37,366 bases of DNA from Xanthomonas hortorum pv. cynarae. GTDB taxonomy: Bacteria > Pseudomonadota > Gammaproteobacteria > Xanthomonadales > Xanthomonadaceae. The translations under genes were made by a program, and so were the position numbers. How positions within the stretch are numbered: the stretch's first letter is position 1; every line of letters starts with the position of its first letter. The notes beneath the pieces were generated by a model that was not told where the DNA came from, made no database searches, and saw only the letters and a list, made by a program, of their open reading frames with translations. The stretch covers positions 1 through 37,366 of the forward strand of contig NZ_MDFM01000041.1 in the NCBI RefSeq assembly GCF_002939985.1, in the 5' to 3' direction. Of this stretch, positions 14,336 through 22,465 are shown one piece after another.

Positions 14336-16827
14336 GCAAGCACGTCCAGCGCCAGGTCCTCGTCCACCTGGGTGGCGTGGCGCAACGGCGCATCCGCATC
14401 GAACAACAGCGCCAGCACCGTCAACGCCAACGACTTGGGCGACTCGCCCTTGCCTTCTTCGTGCGCGGCCAGCACCGGGCCCACGCAGGCCGGGCAGCCG
14501 GCGCTGCAATCGCAACGCCGTACCAACTCGTCCGCGCGCTGCAGCAACTCGGCCTGGCGCAGCCACAACGGCTCGCTCAGGCCCACGCCGCCGGGGAAGT
14601 TGTCGTACAGATACACCGTGGGCACGAAGGCCTGCTGCAATTCCACCGCGCCTTCTTCGCCTTCTTCCACACCGCGCAGTTGCCCGCGCCCGGTCTGGTC
14701 GGCCACCGCAAACCACGCGCCATCGCCGTTGCCCACGGCTTTTTGCAGGTCGCGTGCATCGGCCATCACTGCCACCGTGGCCACCACGTGCAGCGCATAC
14801 GCGGCACCCAGAAAACCATCCAGCGCATCCTGTTTGGACGCAAACGCCTTGCCCAGGGTGGCCTGCGGCAACTGCCACCACACCGCCGTGGTGTGCAACT
14901 CCTGGTCGGGCAAATTGACCGGGCCGTAGCCGATGTTTTCATGCGTGTAATAGCGGATCTTCTTGTAGCCGGAGACGCGCCGCACCACATGCACCTCGCC
15001 ATGGTGCGAATCGCCACGCCCGGCCACACCGCCGTCGAAGCGGTCCAGTACCTTCAACTTGGTGTAGTCGATGCTGTCGGTGTAGTAGTCCACATGGGTG
15101 CGCGTGACATAGGCCTTGCGGCCTTCCCAGTCCAGCCGCTCCACCTGGTATGGCGTGCTCTGCACCATGTGGATGGCACCTTCGTAAAGCGTGAGCGCGG
15201 CGGCCGAATAATCCACCTCGGCGATGATCTGCTGCTTGCCATCGGTCTTGTCCACCACCACGAAGTTGCCATCGGCCACCGAGCGCAGGCTCACTGCATT
15301 GGCCGGGTAGCTGTCGGCGATCCACTCCCAGCGGTCGCCTTCCTGGTGGATCACTTCGCTCTCTGCCAGCGCTTCCAGAAACACCAGCGGGTCGATCGGC
15401 CCGAACGGTTCGCTGGCAATGAACGGCAATTCGAATGCGGCGCAACGGATGTGGTCGAACAGAATCAGCGGCTGGTCCGGCGCGATACGCGCATGCTCGG
15501 GCGAGGCATCGGCGAAGAAATCCGGATGCCGCACCACGTATTGATCCAGCGGTTGCGAGCTGGCCACCAGCACGCCCAGCGCCGGTTGCTGGCGCCGCCC
15601 GGCGCGGCCGAAGCGCTGCCAGGTCGCCGCCACGCTGCCGGGGTAACCATTGAGGATCACCACATCCAGCGCGCCGATATCCACGCCCAGCTCCAGCGCC
15701 GAGGTGGAGACGATGCCGTCGATATTGCCGGCGCGCATCGCACGCTCCACTTCGCGCCGCTCGGTGGGCAGATACCCACCGCGATACGCACGGATGCGCG
15801 GCGGCTTGCGCGGGTCGTTGTCGAAGATGTCTTTCAAATATTTGGTCAGCACTTCCACCATCAAGCGCGTCTGCGCGAACACCAGCGTTTTGAGCCCGCT
15901 CTTGATCGCGATGCGCGCAATGCGGTTGCTCTGCGAGCGTGCCGATGCGCGCAGCCCCAGGTCTGCATTGACCACCGGCGGGTTCCACAGCAGCACATGC
16001 TTGTCGCCGGTGGGCGCGCCGGATTCGGTGATCGCATGCACCTGTTCTTCGATCAGGGCCTGCGCGTGCGCATGCGGGTTGCCGATGGTGGCCGAGCACA
16101 GGATGAACTGCGGGTTGGCGCCATAGAACGCGCAGATGCGCTTGAGCCGGCGCAGCACGTTGGTGACGTGGCTGCCGAACACGCCGCGGTAGGTGTGGAT
16201 CTCGTCGATCACCACATAGCGCAGGTTCTCGAAGAACTGTGCCCACTTGGTGTGATGCGGCAGGATCGCCTGGTGCAGCATGTCCGGGTTGCTCACCACG
16301 ATGTCGCCATGCAGGCGGATCGCCTGGCGCGCATCGCCGGGCGTGTCGCCGTCGAAGGTGAAGGCTTTCACCCCCAGCTCGCCGGCGCGGTTCAACTCCA
16401 GCAGCTCGGCCACCTGGTCCTGCGCCAGCGCCTTGGTGGGGAACAGGTACAGCGCCTTGGCGCCGGAGGTCATCGCCGCGCTCACCACCGGCAGCGTGTA
16501 GCACAGCGATTTGCCCGAGGCCGTGGGCGTCACGATCGCCACATGCTCGCCGCGCTGGCTTGCCGCCCAGGCGTCGGCCTGATGACTGTAGAGCTGCGTG
16601 ATACCGCGCGCATGCAAGGCATCACGCAGCGCGCTGGGCACATCGTCCGGGATCGGCGCATAGCGGCCTTCGCGCCCGGGCAGGGTGAAGCTGCCGGTGA
16701 TACGGTCGTGGTAACGCCGTTCCAGGCGTTCGGTCAGCAGCGCGCCATCGCGGCTGGGCCGGCCATCGGTGGTGGCCAGCGCGCGTTCGGCGGTTTCGGT
16801 GCGGGGAGCAAGGGCAAACGGAGGCAT
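14332..16827 (-). CDS. mrfA: MrfA/YprA-like DEAD/DEAH-box helicase with DUF1998 region
   Basis: An 831-residue superfamily 2 helicase. Walker A PTASGKS is at 101-107, motif II DEIH at 208-211, motif III in LCSATIGNP, and the second RecA domain in STSALELGVDIGALDVVI and QRFGRAGRR. The C-terminal DUF1998 region ends with a CxC-x3-C-x2-C cluster (C772, C774, C778, C781), the four-cysteine zinc motif essential in Bacillus MrfA. Its role there is ATP-driven processing of DNA crosslink or adduct damage independently of UvrA. ATG 16827 with GGGAG upstream is preferred to a TTG at 16860. It forms an operon with the nuclease gene, which starts within its stop codon. Confidence 0.87.
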   Translation of the reverse strand: MPPFALAPRTETAERALATTDGRPSRDGALLTERLERRYHDRITGSFTLPGREGRYAPIPDDVPSALRDALHARGITQLYSHQADAWAASQRGEHVAIVTPTASGKSLCYTLPVVSAAMTSGAKALYLFPTKALAQDQVAELLELNRAGELGVKAFTFDGDTPGDARQAIRLHGDIVVSNPDMLHQAILPHHTKWAQFFENLRYVVIDEIHTYRGVFGSHVTNVLRRLKRICAFYGANPQFILCSATIGNPHAHAQALIEEQVHAITESGAPTGDKHVLLWNPPVVNADLGLRASARSQSNRIARIAIKSGLKTLVFAQTRLMVEVLTKYLKDIFDNDPRKPPRIRAYRGGYLPTERREVERAMRAGNIDGIVSTSALELGVDIGALDVVILNGYPGSVAATWQRFGRAGRRQQPALGVLVASSQPLDQYVVRHPDFFADASPEHARIAPDQPLILFDHIRCAAFELPFIASEPFGPIDPLVFLEALAESEVIHQEGDRWEWIADSYPANAVSLRSVADGNFVVVDKTDGKQQIIAEVDYSAAALTLYEGAIHMVQSTPYQVERLDWEGRKAYVTRTHVDYYTDSIDYTKLKVLDRFDGGVAGRGDSHHGEVHVVRRVSGYKKIRYYTHENIGYGPVNLPDQELHTTAVWWQLPQATLGKAFASKQDALDGFLGAAYALHVVATVAVMADARDLQKAVGNGDGAWFAVADQTGRGQLRGVEEGEEGAVELQQAFVPTVYLYDNFPGGVGLSEPLWLRQAELLQRADELVRRCDCSAGCPACVGPVLAAHEEGKGESPKSLALTVLALLFDADAPLRHATQVDEDLALDVLA

Positions 16828-16867
16828 ATCACAAGGCTCCCAAAGAGGGAGATCAAACAAAAAGGAT

Positions 16868-16884
16868 GTCTCAGGGTATGAGAC
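16868..16884. terminator. Small inverted repeat upstream of mrfA
   Basis: GTCTCA (16868-16873) and TGAGAC (16879-16884) form a 6-bp perfect stem with a five-base loop. It lies between the fic remnant (minus strand, ending at 16960) and mrfA (minus strand, starting at 16827), so it could terminate fic transcription or act in mrfA regulation. There is no long T-tract on either side, so the terminator reading is weak. Confidence 0.3.
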
Positions 16885-16896
16885 CCGGCCCCAAGC

Positions 16897-16928
16897 GGCG
16901 AGCCTGCGTCACTGAGCGGATTCAGTAA
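16897..16928 (+). repeat. 32-bp direct repeat, left copy
   Basis: GGCGAGCCTGCGTCACTGAG begins a 32-base sequence that recurs at 18020-18051 with 30 of 32 bases identical. The two copies bracket the degenerate fic gene and its promoter region (about 1.1 kb). No transposase is present, so they could be remnants of a small mobile unit, a recombination scar, or a dispersed intergenic repeat. Confidence 0.7.
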
Positions 16929-16959
16929 CGCGTGCCTTCATTGCCAGTGCGCTGTCGCT

Positions 16960-17834
16960 CTAAGCCCGCAACACGTTCACATAGGCTTGGTAGCTGAAGC
17001 TCTGCCCGCATGCGCGGCCGGTGGTTTCCACCAGCACACCGATGTCCTGCAAGGTCGTCACGGCTGCGCGCGCGGTGGGGTAGGACACCTCCAGCGCTTG
17101 CTGGGCACGGTCGACGGTGAGCTTGGGCATGGTGGGCAGCAACTCGAACAGTCGTAGTGCTTGCAAGGTACTGCTGCCGGTACTCAGCACGCGTTTGCGA
17201 TCGGCCGCGATCAATGCAGCGATTGCCACAATGCTGCGCTGTGCCTGTTCGGCAGAAGCCTCCACAGCCTCCAGTCACCGAACACCTCGGCCAGGCGATC
17301 GGCCGGCGGTGGCACGAATCCGGCATTCCCCGGCCGGGTCCCGCCGATCCAGTTCTGACTGGTGCGCATGCTGCCCGGCAGTGCGTGAGCTCCACGCACG
17401 CCAGCCAAGAGAATTCTGTGAGCCTCGGCAAGCAAGCGCAGCGAGATGGGCAGCCCAGTCGGCGCGTGCAGCTGCTCGCGGACAAACTTGAACGCCTGCA
17501 GGTAGTTGGTGACCTCTTCCACATCGTCAGCATTGGTCACCGCCAGCCCCGCCTCATCATCGAAGACATCGGTCAGGGTTGCCTGGGTGCCTTCGAGTTG
17601 CGAAGTCAGCAGCGCTTCTTGCCGAACAGCGCTGTAGATCAGCCACTCGCTCGACGCCACCAGGCCCGCCATCCCCGTCAGCCGCGCCAGTGCAACTTCT
17701 GCAAGGCGATTACGCGCCAGGTAGGCGGCCGGATCCAGCACGGGAGCGGCCGGAGGCAGTGGAGCCGGAACGAACGCCCGCACGGTCTCGTCGTGGGTCT
17801 TGATGACAGCGTATGCGCCGGTGACACGTGTCAT
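16960..17834 (-). pseudogene. fic-family AMP transferase, internally deleted
   Basis: Two frames together give both ends of a class II Fic protein. The first (17834 down to about 17280) holds the N-terminal Fic_N region with the autoinhibitory helix TSQLEG (T77...E81-G82), a YLQAFKFVREQ segment, and the start of the Fic domain through RTSQNWIGGTRPGNAGFVPPP. The second (about 17280 down to 16960) is the C-terminal winged-helix part. The catalytic loop HPFxxGNGR and roughly 100 residues around it are gone, and the join is out of frame near 17270-17285, where FGDWRLW may merge two GDW segments. No AMPylation activity can remain. Class II Fic proteins end with such a winged helix and can bind DNA. 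Confidence 0.8.
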
Positions 17835-17836
17835 TC

Positions 17837-17909
17837 AAGGATCCTTTACGACCAATGCGGATTATTAAAGGATGCCTTAATAAGCGGGCGTGTGGTTAAA
17901 ACATCCTTT
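17837..17909. promoter_or_regulatory. AAGGAT-box cluster upstream of fic
   Basis: Within 73 bases the motif AAAGGAT or its complement occurs repeatedly: AAGGATCCTT (17837-17846, a perfect palindrome with a further T), AAAGGAT (17867-17873) and ATCCTTT (17903-17909). The cluster sits directly before the fic start codon (17834). The arrangement looks like an operator array, perhaps for the protein's own C-terminal winged helix. Confidence 0.4.
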
Positions 17910-18019
17910 GATACCGATCAGCCAACGCAACGTGGCCGCGGGGGCAGTCCCATCTTTGACCAAGTCCATCGTCGTGGTGGTCAGGGCACACTGAGTGTTC
18001 GTGACACCAGCGCCAAACC

Positions 18020-18051
18020 GGCGAGCCTGCCTCACTGAGCGGATTCAGCAA
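18020..18051 (+). repeat. 32-bp direct repeat, right copy
   Basis: Second copy of the 32-base repeat found at 16897-16928, same orientation, two mismatches. It lies just upstream of the hemolysin III gene and inside the longest possible (unlikely) reading of that gene. Confidence 0.7.
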
Positions 18052-18126
18052 GCCGGGTATCCTGTTGCCCCCGCCGCGTCACCGTTGGTCTGCACGCTGT
18101 GGGCTCCCCCACCTCGAAGAACCGCC

Positions 18127-18789
18127 GTGCCCGTGCCCCCCAGCGCCATTGCTCCGCACTACAAGACCGCTTCCGCCCGCCGCGCCGATGTCGCGGTGCA
18201 TGCCGCGGGCCTGTTTCTGGCCATCGTCGGCGGCGCCTGGATGGTCTGGCGCGCGCATGCCAGCCAGACCATGCTGCTGGCCACCTGCGTGTACGCGCTG
18301 GGCCTGCTGGTGATGTTCGGCTGTTCGGCGGCCTACAACTTTGCCCCGCCGCAGCGCCAACCGATGCTGCGCAAGTTCGACCACGCCGGCATCTTCGTCA
18401 TGATCGCCGGCTCCTACACCCCCTTCCTGCTGGTCGCCCTCGACGGCACCTGGCGTTGGGCAATGATCGTGGCGGTGTGGAGCGTGGCCTTGTTCGGCGT
18501 GTTCGCCAAACTGTTCCTGCCCGGCATCGCCAAGGGCTTCTGGGTGGCGATCTACCTGCTGCTGGGGTGGGCCGGCATCGTGGTGATCAAGCCGTTCGTC
18601 GCCGGCCTGGACAGCACCGTGCTGTGGCTGATCGCTGCCGGCGGCGCGTTCTACACCGTGGGCGTCACCTTCTACGTGCGCAAATCGCTGGTCTACAACC
18701 GCGCCATCTGGCACGCCCACGTGCTGGGCGGCGCGCTCTCGCACTGGTGCGCGATCTGGTTGTGCCTGCAGCCGTTGGGTGGGGTGTAG
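18127..18789 (+). CDS. Hemolysin III / PAQR-family membrane protein
   Basis: A 220-residue integral membrane protein with seven hydrophobic segments. Family marks are SAAYNF after the second helix, the LRKFDHAGIFVMIAGSYTPF block, and the C-terminal HAHVLGGALSHWCAI, which together supply the conserved Ser, Asp and His residues proposed to bind zinc in the PAQR/hemolysin III superfamily. Members have been linked to cytolysis and to ceramidase-like hydrolysis, but the bacterial role is unsettled. GTG 18127 is preferred because it gives the usual length (about 215); a start at 17995 would translate the upstream 32-bp repeat. The gene stands alone between the fic remnant and the convergent toxin-antitoxin-like pair. 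Confidence 0.88.
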   Translation: MPVPPSAIAPHYKTASARRADVAVHAAGLFLAIVGGAWMVWRAHASQTMLLATCVYALGLLVMFGCSAAYNFAPPQRQPMLRKFDHAGIFVMIAGSYTPFLLVALDGTWRWAMIVAVWSVALFGVFAKLFLPGIAKGFWVAIYLLLGWAGIVVIKPFVAGLDSTVLWLIAAGGAFYTVGVTFYVRKSLVYNRAIWHAHVLGGALSHWCAIWLCLQPLGGV

Positions 18790-18869
18790 CGCGCGCTGTC
18801 GAGTCGTCGACCGGTCGCGCCTCCCCGCGCGGTCGCATCGACACGTCATGGAGCTGTAGATCGCTTTTA

Positions 18870-19172
18870 CTACGTCGGCTTCCAATCGGAGCGCGCAGGG
18901 ACGAGTGCAAGGATCAGCACATCGTCGCCGTCGCGTGTGTAGATCAACAGATACTTGCCGTCCTGGCACGTGTATAAACGCGTTCCCGGCGTGGGCCCGG
19001 GGAGATAGATGGCGGCACCATCCAGCGCGTCGCCTTCGGCTTCGATCCGGTCGTCCTGTTCACACGCTGCGAAATACATCTGCGGGTCGGGGATCTCGAT
19101 CGCGCGTGCCAATGCTGCAGCGAGCAACGCGGTGCGCGCATCCAGCGCGGTCTGCTTCCAGGCCACGCTCAC
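18870..19172 (-). CDS. Probable RelE/ParE-type toxin
   Basis: A 100-residue protein whose layout fits a RelE/ParE-fold toxin: an N-terminal VAWKQTALD strand-helix, a helix rich in Ala/Leu, and C-terminal strands GTRLYTCQDGKYLLIYTRDGDDVLILALVPARSDWK, matching the G.R.....YRL.Y...g..v.vL.v..r pattern. Such toxins are mRNA interferases or gyrase poisons. It starts at a GTG that overlaps the stop of the preceding gene (GTGA), so synthesis is coupled to the putative antitoxin. Sequence similarity to named toxin families is not strong enough to choose between RelE and ParE, and the order (longer partner first) fits a type II module. Confidence 0.6.
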   Translation of the reverse strand: MSVAWKQTALDARTALLAAALARAIEIPDPQMYFAACEQDDRIEAEGDALDGAAIYLPGPTPGTRLYTCQDGKYLLIYTRDGDDVLILALVPARSDWKPT

Positions 19173-19642
19173 GCACGCGTGCCCTTTGCACGCAGTGCTG
19201 CATCAAGCACTGCACGCTGCTGCGCCTTGAGTGTCTCCATCTGCTGCTTGGCCTGCACGCTGGAGAGCGCAGGGCGGGGGTCGGCCAGGGCGTGCTCGGT
19301 CTGAGTGCGTAGCGAGACCGCATAGCGCGCGTCCATCTCCTTGACTTTCATCGCTTCGGAGCGATCCGGCCGGCGTTTCGCAGTGCCGCCCTCGGCGTCC
19401 CACTGCGCAGCATCCACGTGAAGCACGTCCAATGGCATGCCCATCTCGCGCAAGACCTTCAACGCACTTTCGAAGCTGCCAAACCGGCGCGGCGCATTGG
19501 CCTTGGTGGCCAGCACACGGGTCTGGTTATGGGTCTGCAGCTGCACGGTCCAGGCACCGGCCTCCCCAACGACCGAAGCCTGTCTGACCGCATTGGCATC
19601 GACCAGGGCGCGAGCGGTCGCCAGCTTGACCAGATTCGTCAT
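19169..19642 (-). CDS. Putative antitoxin / partner of the RelE-like gene
   Basis: A 157-residue protein with MTNLVKLATARALVDANAVRQASVVGEAGAWTVQLQT at its start and a charged, helical C-terminus (MDARYAVSLRTQTEHALADP...AKQQMETLKAQQRAVLDAALRAKG). I recall similar openings in plasmid partition-associated (ParC-like) proteins of Xanthomonas, but this is recollection only. It overlaps the toxin-like gene by four bases and precedes it, the usual place for an antitoxin. A perfect palindrome lies just upstream of its start, fitting autoregulation. It is longer than most antitoxins, so its role is uncertain. Confidence 0.55.
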   Translation of the reverse strand: MTNLVKLATARALVDANAVRQASVVGEAGAWTVQLQTHNQTRVLATKANAPRRFGSFESALKVLREMGMPLDVLHVDAAQWDAEGGTAKRRPDRSEAMKVKEMDARYAVSLRTQTEHALADPRPALSSVQAKQQMETLKAQQRAVLDAALRAKGTRA

Positions 19643-19659
19643 CGTACTGTCCGGCTAAC

Positions 19660-19677
19660 AAGTGAGTGGATTCACTT
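19660..19677. promoter_or_regulatory. Palindrome before the toxin-antitoxin-like operon
   Basis: AAGTGA (19660-19665) and TCACTT (19672-19677) form a perfect 6-bp inverted repeat around GTGGAT, 17 bases before the start codon at 19642. It is flanked by two direct copies of CCGGCTAAC (19651-19659 and 19695-19703). It is a plausible autoregulatory operator. Confidence 0.5.
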
Positions 19678-19872
19678 TACCATTAATCGGTTTGCCGGCT
19701 AACGGTTGTCCGTCCATTCTGCCGCAGCTGCGCAGTGGCCTGGCAGGGTAACCATCCGCCCCCTACGTGGGACGGCTGGCTGGCAACAACGGCACGTAGA
19801 TGCACAGGATCTGCACCGGACCAGCCTCGACGCAGTGCCACCGCATTCAACCCAAAACAGCAGCGCCCGCCC

Positions 19873-20412
19873 TCACAGCTTCTTCTTCAACACCGCCTCG
19901 AACGCCGCATCCGGCGCGATGCTGTCGGAGAGCACGATCACCGAATGCAGCTGGCCCTTGGCCTGCACGCTGTACTCGAAGCCCACCGGCTTGCCGCTGC
20001 GGCTGAAGACCTCGATCTCGCTGTACTCGCCGAGCTGGCCTTCAAAACTCTCGCGTTCGAAGCCTTGCTTCTTGGCGAAGTTGCCGGCTGCCGTCCGTGC
20101 GCCTTCCCACACCGCGTCTTCGTATTTGATCGGCTGCAGCAGGCTGACCAACTGGGTTGCGCATGCGGTGGTGCTGGTCACGCCGTAGCCATCCACCTCG
20201 CCCATCAACGGGATCTTGCTCACGTTGCGCTTGGGCGTGGCGGCGACGGTGCAGCCAAGCTGCTGCAGATCGGCAAGATTGAAATGCTCGGCCTTCGGGC
20301 GCGGCGCGCTGGTGCTGGCGGTGCCAGCGCCGTTGCAGGCAGACAGCACGCTTACAAGGGCAAGCGGCAAACAGGTGCGTAGGGAAAGGTTCGACAACGG
20401 AGACGTCCTCAC
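19873..20412 (-). CDS. Lipoprotein of unknown function
   Basis: A 179-residue probable lipoprotein. The N-terminus reads LRTCLPLALVSVLSAC with a lipobox LSAC, followed by a Ser/Ala/Thr-rich linker and a globular domain (about 45-179) that contains two further Cys positions. The C-terminal half has the pattern of a small alpha/beta domain (GKPVGFEYSVQAKGQLHSVIVLSDSIAPDAAFEAVLKKKL). I do not recognise the family. The GTG start at 20412 overlaps the stop of the HxlR regulator (GTGA), so it belongs to that operon. The encoded protein should sit in the outer or inner membrane facing the periplasm. Confidence 0.7.
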   Translation of the reverse strand: MRTSPLSNLSLRTCLPLALVSVLSACNGAGTASTSAPRPKAEHFNLADLQQLGCTVAATPKRNVSKIPLMGEVDGYGVTSTTACATQLVSLLQPIKYEDAVWEGARTAAGNFAKKQGFERESFEGQLGEYSEIEVFSRSGKPVGFEYSVQAKGQLHSVIVLSDSIAPDAAFEAVLKKKL

Positions 20413-20846
20413 TCCGGAACCACCATGCGGATCCCGCGCGTGCCGATTTCCGCCCCGGTCACCGCATCGATGGCGATCGGCTGCAGGTCTGTACCGGTTT
20501 GCGCATCCACAAAACGCAGCAGCTTGCCTTCGCCACGGTGTTTGCGGCCCCACGCACCAATCATGAAAAGCACCGGCAGGTAATCGCGCCCCGCCTGGGT
20601 CAGCACATATTCCTCGCGCGGCGGGCGCGTCGAATACTGGCGCTTCTCCAATAGCTGTTCCTCGGTCAGCGTCGCCAGCCGCTTGGTCAGCATGGTCGGG
20701 GCAATTCCCAGACTTTGTCTGAATTGATCGAAGCGGGTCAGCCCGGAATTCGCATCGCGCAGGATCAGCATCGTCCACGCATCGCCAAGGAAGGTCAGGC
20801 TCCGGGCGATCGGGCACAGGTTGTCCGAAGAAGTCTTCGAGGTCAT
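20409..20846 (-). CDS. HxlR-family transcriptional regulator
   Basis: A 145-residue winged-helix regulator. HxlR marks are CPIARSLTFLGDAWTMLILRDANSGLTRFDQFRQSLGIAPTMLTKRLATLTEEQLLEKRQYS and the EYVLTQAGRDYLPVL wing, with the conserved N-terminal CP that in redox- or aldehyde-sensing members is a thiol sensor. ATG 20846 is used, with GGA upstream; a longer reading to 21062 has no support. It is divergent from an SDR gene across an inverted repeat, the standard arrangement for HxlR regulators controlling an adjacent reductase. The gene is translationally coupled to the lipoprotein downstream. Confidence 0.88.
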   Translation of the reverse strand: MTSKTSSDNLCPIARSLTFLGDAWTMLILRDANSGLTRFDQFRQSLGIAPTMLTKRLATLTEEQLLEKRQYSTRPPREEYVLTQAGRDYLPVLFMIGAWGRKHRGEGKLLRFVDAQTGTDLQPIAIDAVTGAEIGTRGIRMVVPE

Positions 20847-20855
20847 ATCATTTCC

Positions 20856-20881
20856 GTATTGACTCACTACTAAATCGATAC
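20856..20881. promoter_or_regulatory. Probable HxlR operator
   Basis: GTATTGA (20856-20862) and TCGATAC (20875-20881) form a 7-bp inverted repeat with one mismatch and a 12-base centre, in an AT-rich patch just upstream of the HxlR start. Spacing and half-site resemble known HxlR-type operators. It would control the regulator itself and possibly the divergent SDR gene. Confidence 0.5.
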
Positions 20882-21086
20882 TAACATGCGGTCCGTGGGC
20901 AGGTCCAGTCGCCCTGTGCAGGCAGGTCATGGCTCGCCCAGCCTCGCCCGCAATCGGCACTGCGACATGCACCAACGCACACCGCAACGCGCGTAAACCG
21001 CCAGACACCATGCAACTGCAACCCAAGGCGTCTGGCGGTGTTGTTCTCCAACCTTCCGCCAACCTGCTTGCTTGAGAGACATCACC

Positions 21087-21890
21087 ATGAAAAAGACAGT
21101 CCTGATCACTGGCGCTTCCTCAGGCTTTGGCCTGCTGCTGGCCAACAACCTGCACAAACAAGGCTTCAACGTCATCGGCACCAGCCGCGAACCGGAGAAG
21201 CATCAGAGCAAGGTGCCCTTCAAGTTATTGCGTCTGGATATCGACGATGAAAGCTCGATCCAATCATTTACCAAGGCGTTGTTTCAAGCCGTCGATCGCC
21301 TGGATGTGCTAGTCAACAATGCCGGCTATATGGTGACCGGCATCGCCGAAGAAACACCGGTCGATGTTGGCCGGCAGCAGTTCGAAACCAATTTCTGGGG
21401 CACGGTGAAAACCACCAATGCGCTGCTGCCGTATTTTCGCAAACAGAAGAGCGGGCAGATCATCACCATCAGTTCGATCGTCGGTTTGATCGGCCCGCCG
21501 AACCTCTCGTATTACTCCGCGTCCAAGCATGCGGTGCAGGGATATTTCAAATCGCTACGGTTTGAACTCAATCAGTTCAATATCAAGGTCAACATGGTCG
21601 AGCCGGTGTGGTTCAAGACCAATCTTGGCCACAACGCGATCTCCGCAAACGGCAACGATATTGCCGACTACAGCGCCTACCGCAAGCAGGTCAGGGCCCT
21701 GACTCAGAAGGGCCTGGACACGGCAGAAGCACCGGACGCGGTTGTCAACACCATCGAGCGGCTGATCCAGGCCAAGGACCCGAAGTTCAGCAATCCCGTC
21801 GGCAAGATGACCGGCATGATTCTGTTCCTGCAAAGCTACCTGCCCAAGATGTTCGAAGGCTCGATCTTGAAGAGCGTCAAAACCGCGTAA
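21087..21890 (+). CDS. Short-chain dehydrogenase/reductase (SDR)
   Basis: A 267-residue classical SDR oxidoreductase. The cofactor loop TGASSGFG is at 8-15, NNAG at 77-80, catalytic Ser in TISSIVG (about 129-130) and YSASK at 143-147. Ala-Ser after TG and the Arg in GTSRE at the end of the second strand suggest NADPH preference. The substrate is not predictable. ATG 21087 is preceded by GAGAGAC; a TTG at 21072 is rejected. It is divergent from the HxlR regulator and likely under its control. Confidence 0.9.
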   Translation: MKKTVLITGASSGFGLLLANNLHKQGFNVIGTSREPEKHQSKVPFKLLRLDIDDESSIQSFTKALFQAVDRLDVLVNNAGYMVTGIAEETPVDVGRQQFETNFWGTVKTTNALLPYFRKQKSGQIITISSIVGLIGPPNLSYYSASKHAVQGYFKSLRFELNQFNIKVNMVEPVWFKTNLGHNAISANGNDIADYSAYRKQVRALTQKGLDTAEAPDAVVNTIERLIQAKDPKFSNPVGKMTGMILFLQSYLPKMFEGSILKSVKTA

Positions 21891-22004
21891 ACCTTGCGGG
21901 CGTACGACCGTGTTGCCCGGCCTGTAAAAAATCCCACTGCTGTAAACCCAGACACGGCTTTTGAATAAGCCGCGACGCCACCCTCATGCCACGAGTAACC
22001 CACC

Positions 22005-22301
22005 ATGAAGTCTTATTTTTGCAAATACATTCCGCCGCGCAGCGATTTTCTGAGCACCATGACGGAGGAAGAAACATCCCTGATGCAGCAGCACGGCGCG
22101 TTTCTGGACCAGCGCCTGGCCGAGGGCCTGATCCTGGCGCACGGCCCGGTGATCGACGACACCGGCGGCTTCGGTCTATCGCTCTATCAGATTGCCGATG
22201 ATCAGCAGATTGCGGATTTCACCGCGCAAGACCCCATGATCCAAAATGGCATCGGCCATTACGCGCATTACCCCATGCTGCATCTAAAGGTGCGTGGGTA
22301 A
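22005..22301 (+). CDS. YciI-like protein
   Basis: A 98-residue protein with the YCII fold: a compact alpha/beta domain with RSDFLSTMTEEETSLMQQHGAFLDQRLAEGLILAHGPVIDDTGGFGLSLYQIADDQQIADFTAQDPMI pattern, that is the conserved His of the H-xx-F/Y-L block and the GP.....GG.......D turn. Bacterial members are small dimeric proteins, some with peroxidase or dehydrochlorinase-like roles. It lies 114 bases after the SDR gene on the same strand and may be a member of the same HxlR-controlled unit. Confidence 0.8.
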   Translation: MKSYFCKYIPPRSDFLSTMTEEETSLMQQHGAFLDQRLAEGLILAHGPVIDDTGGFGLSLYQIADDQQIADFTAQDPMIQNGIGHYAHYPMLHLKVRG

Positions 22302-22465
22302 TCCGCCACGCAGGCCAGCATCGGTATCGTCAGCGCAGCGGTCTGCTGCGGCTGACGATGTTGATACACCCATTCGCCAAGATGGCATCCGGGCGCTACG
22401 CCCCGGTGGCGCTGCCGCTGATCCATCTGCCGCCCGGTCATCGCCACAGACACCGGCGCCACGCC

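Noticed and set aside
14128..16881. Long plus-strand open frame (917 codons) antisense to mrfA
   Set aside because: Low-complexity shadow composition and no domains, while the minus-strand helicase has every expected motif.
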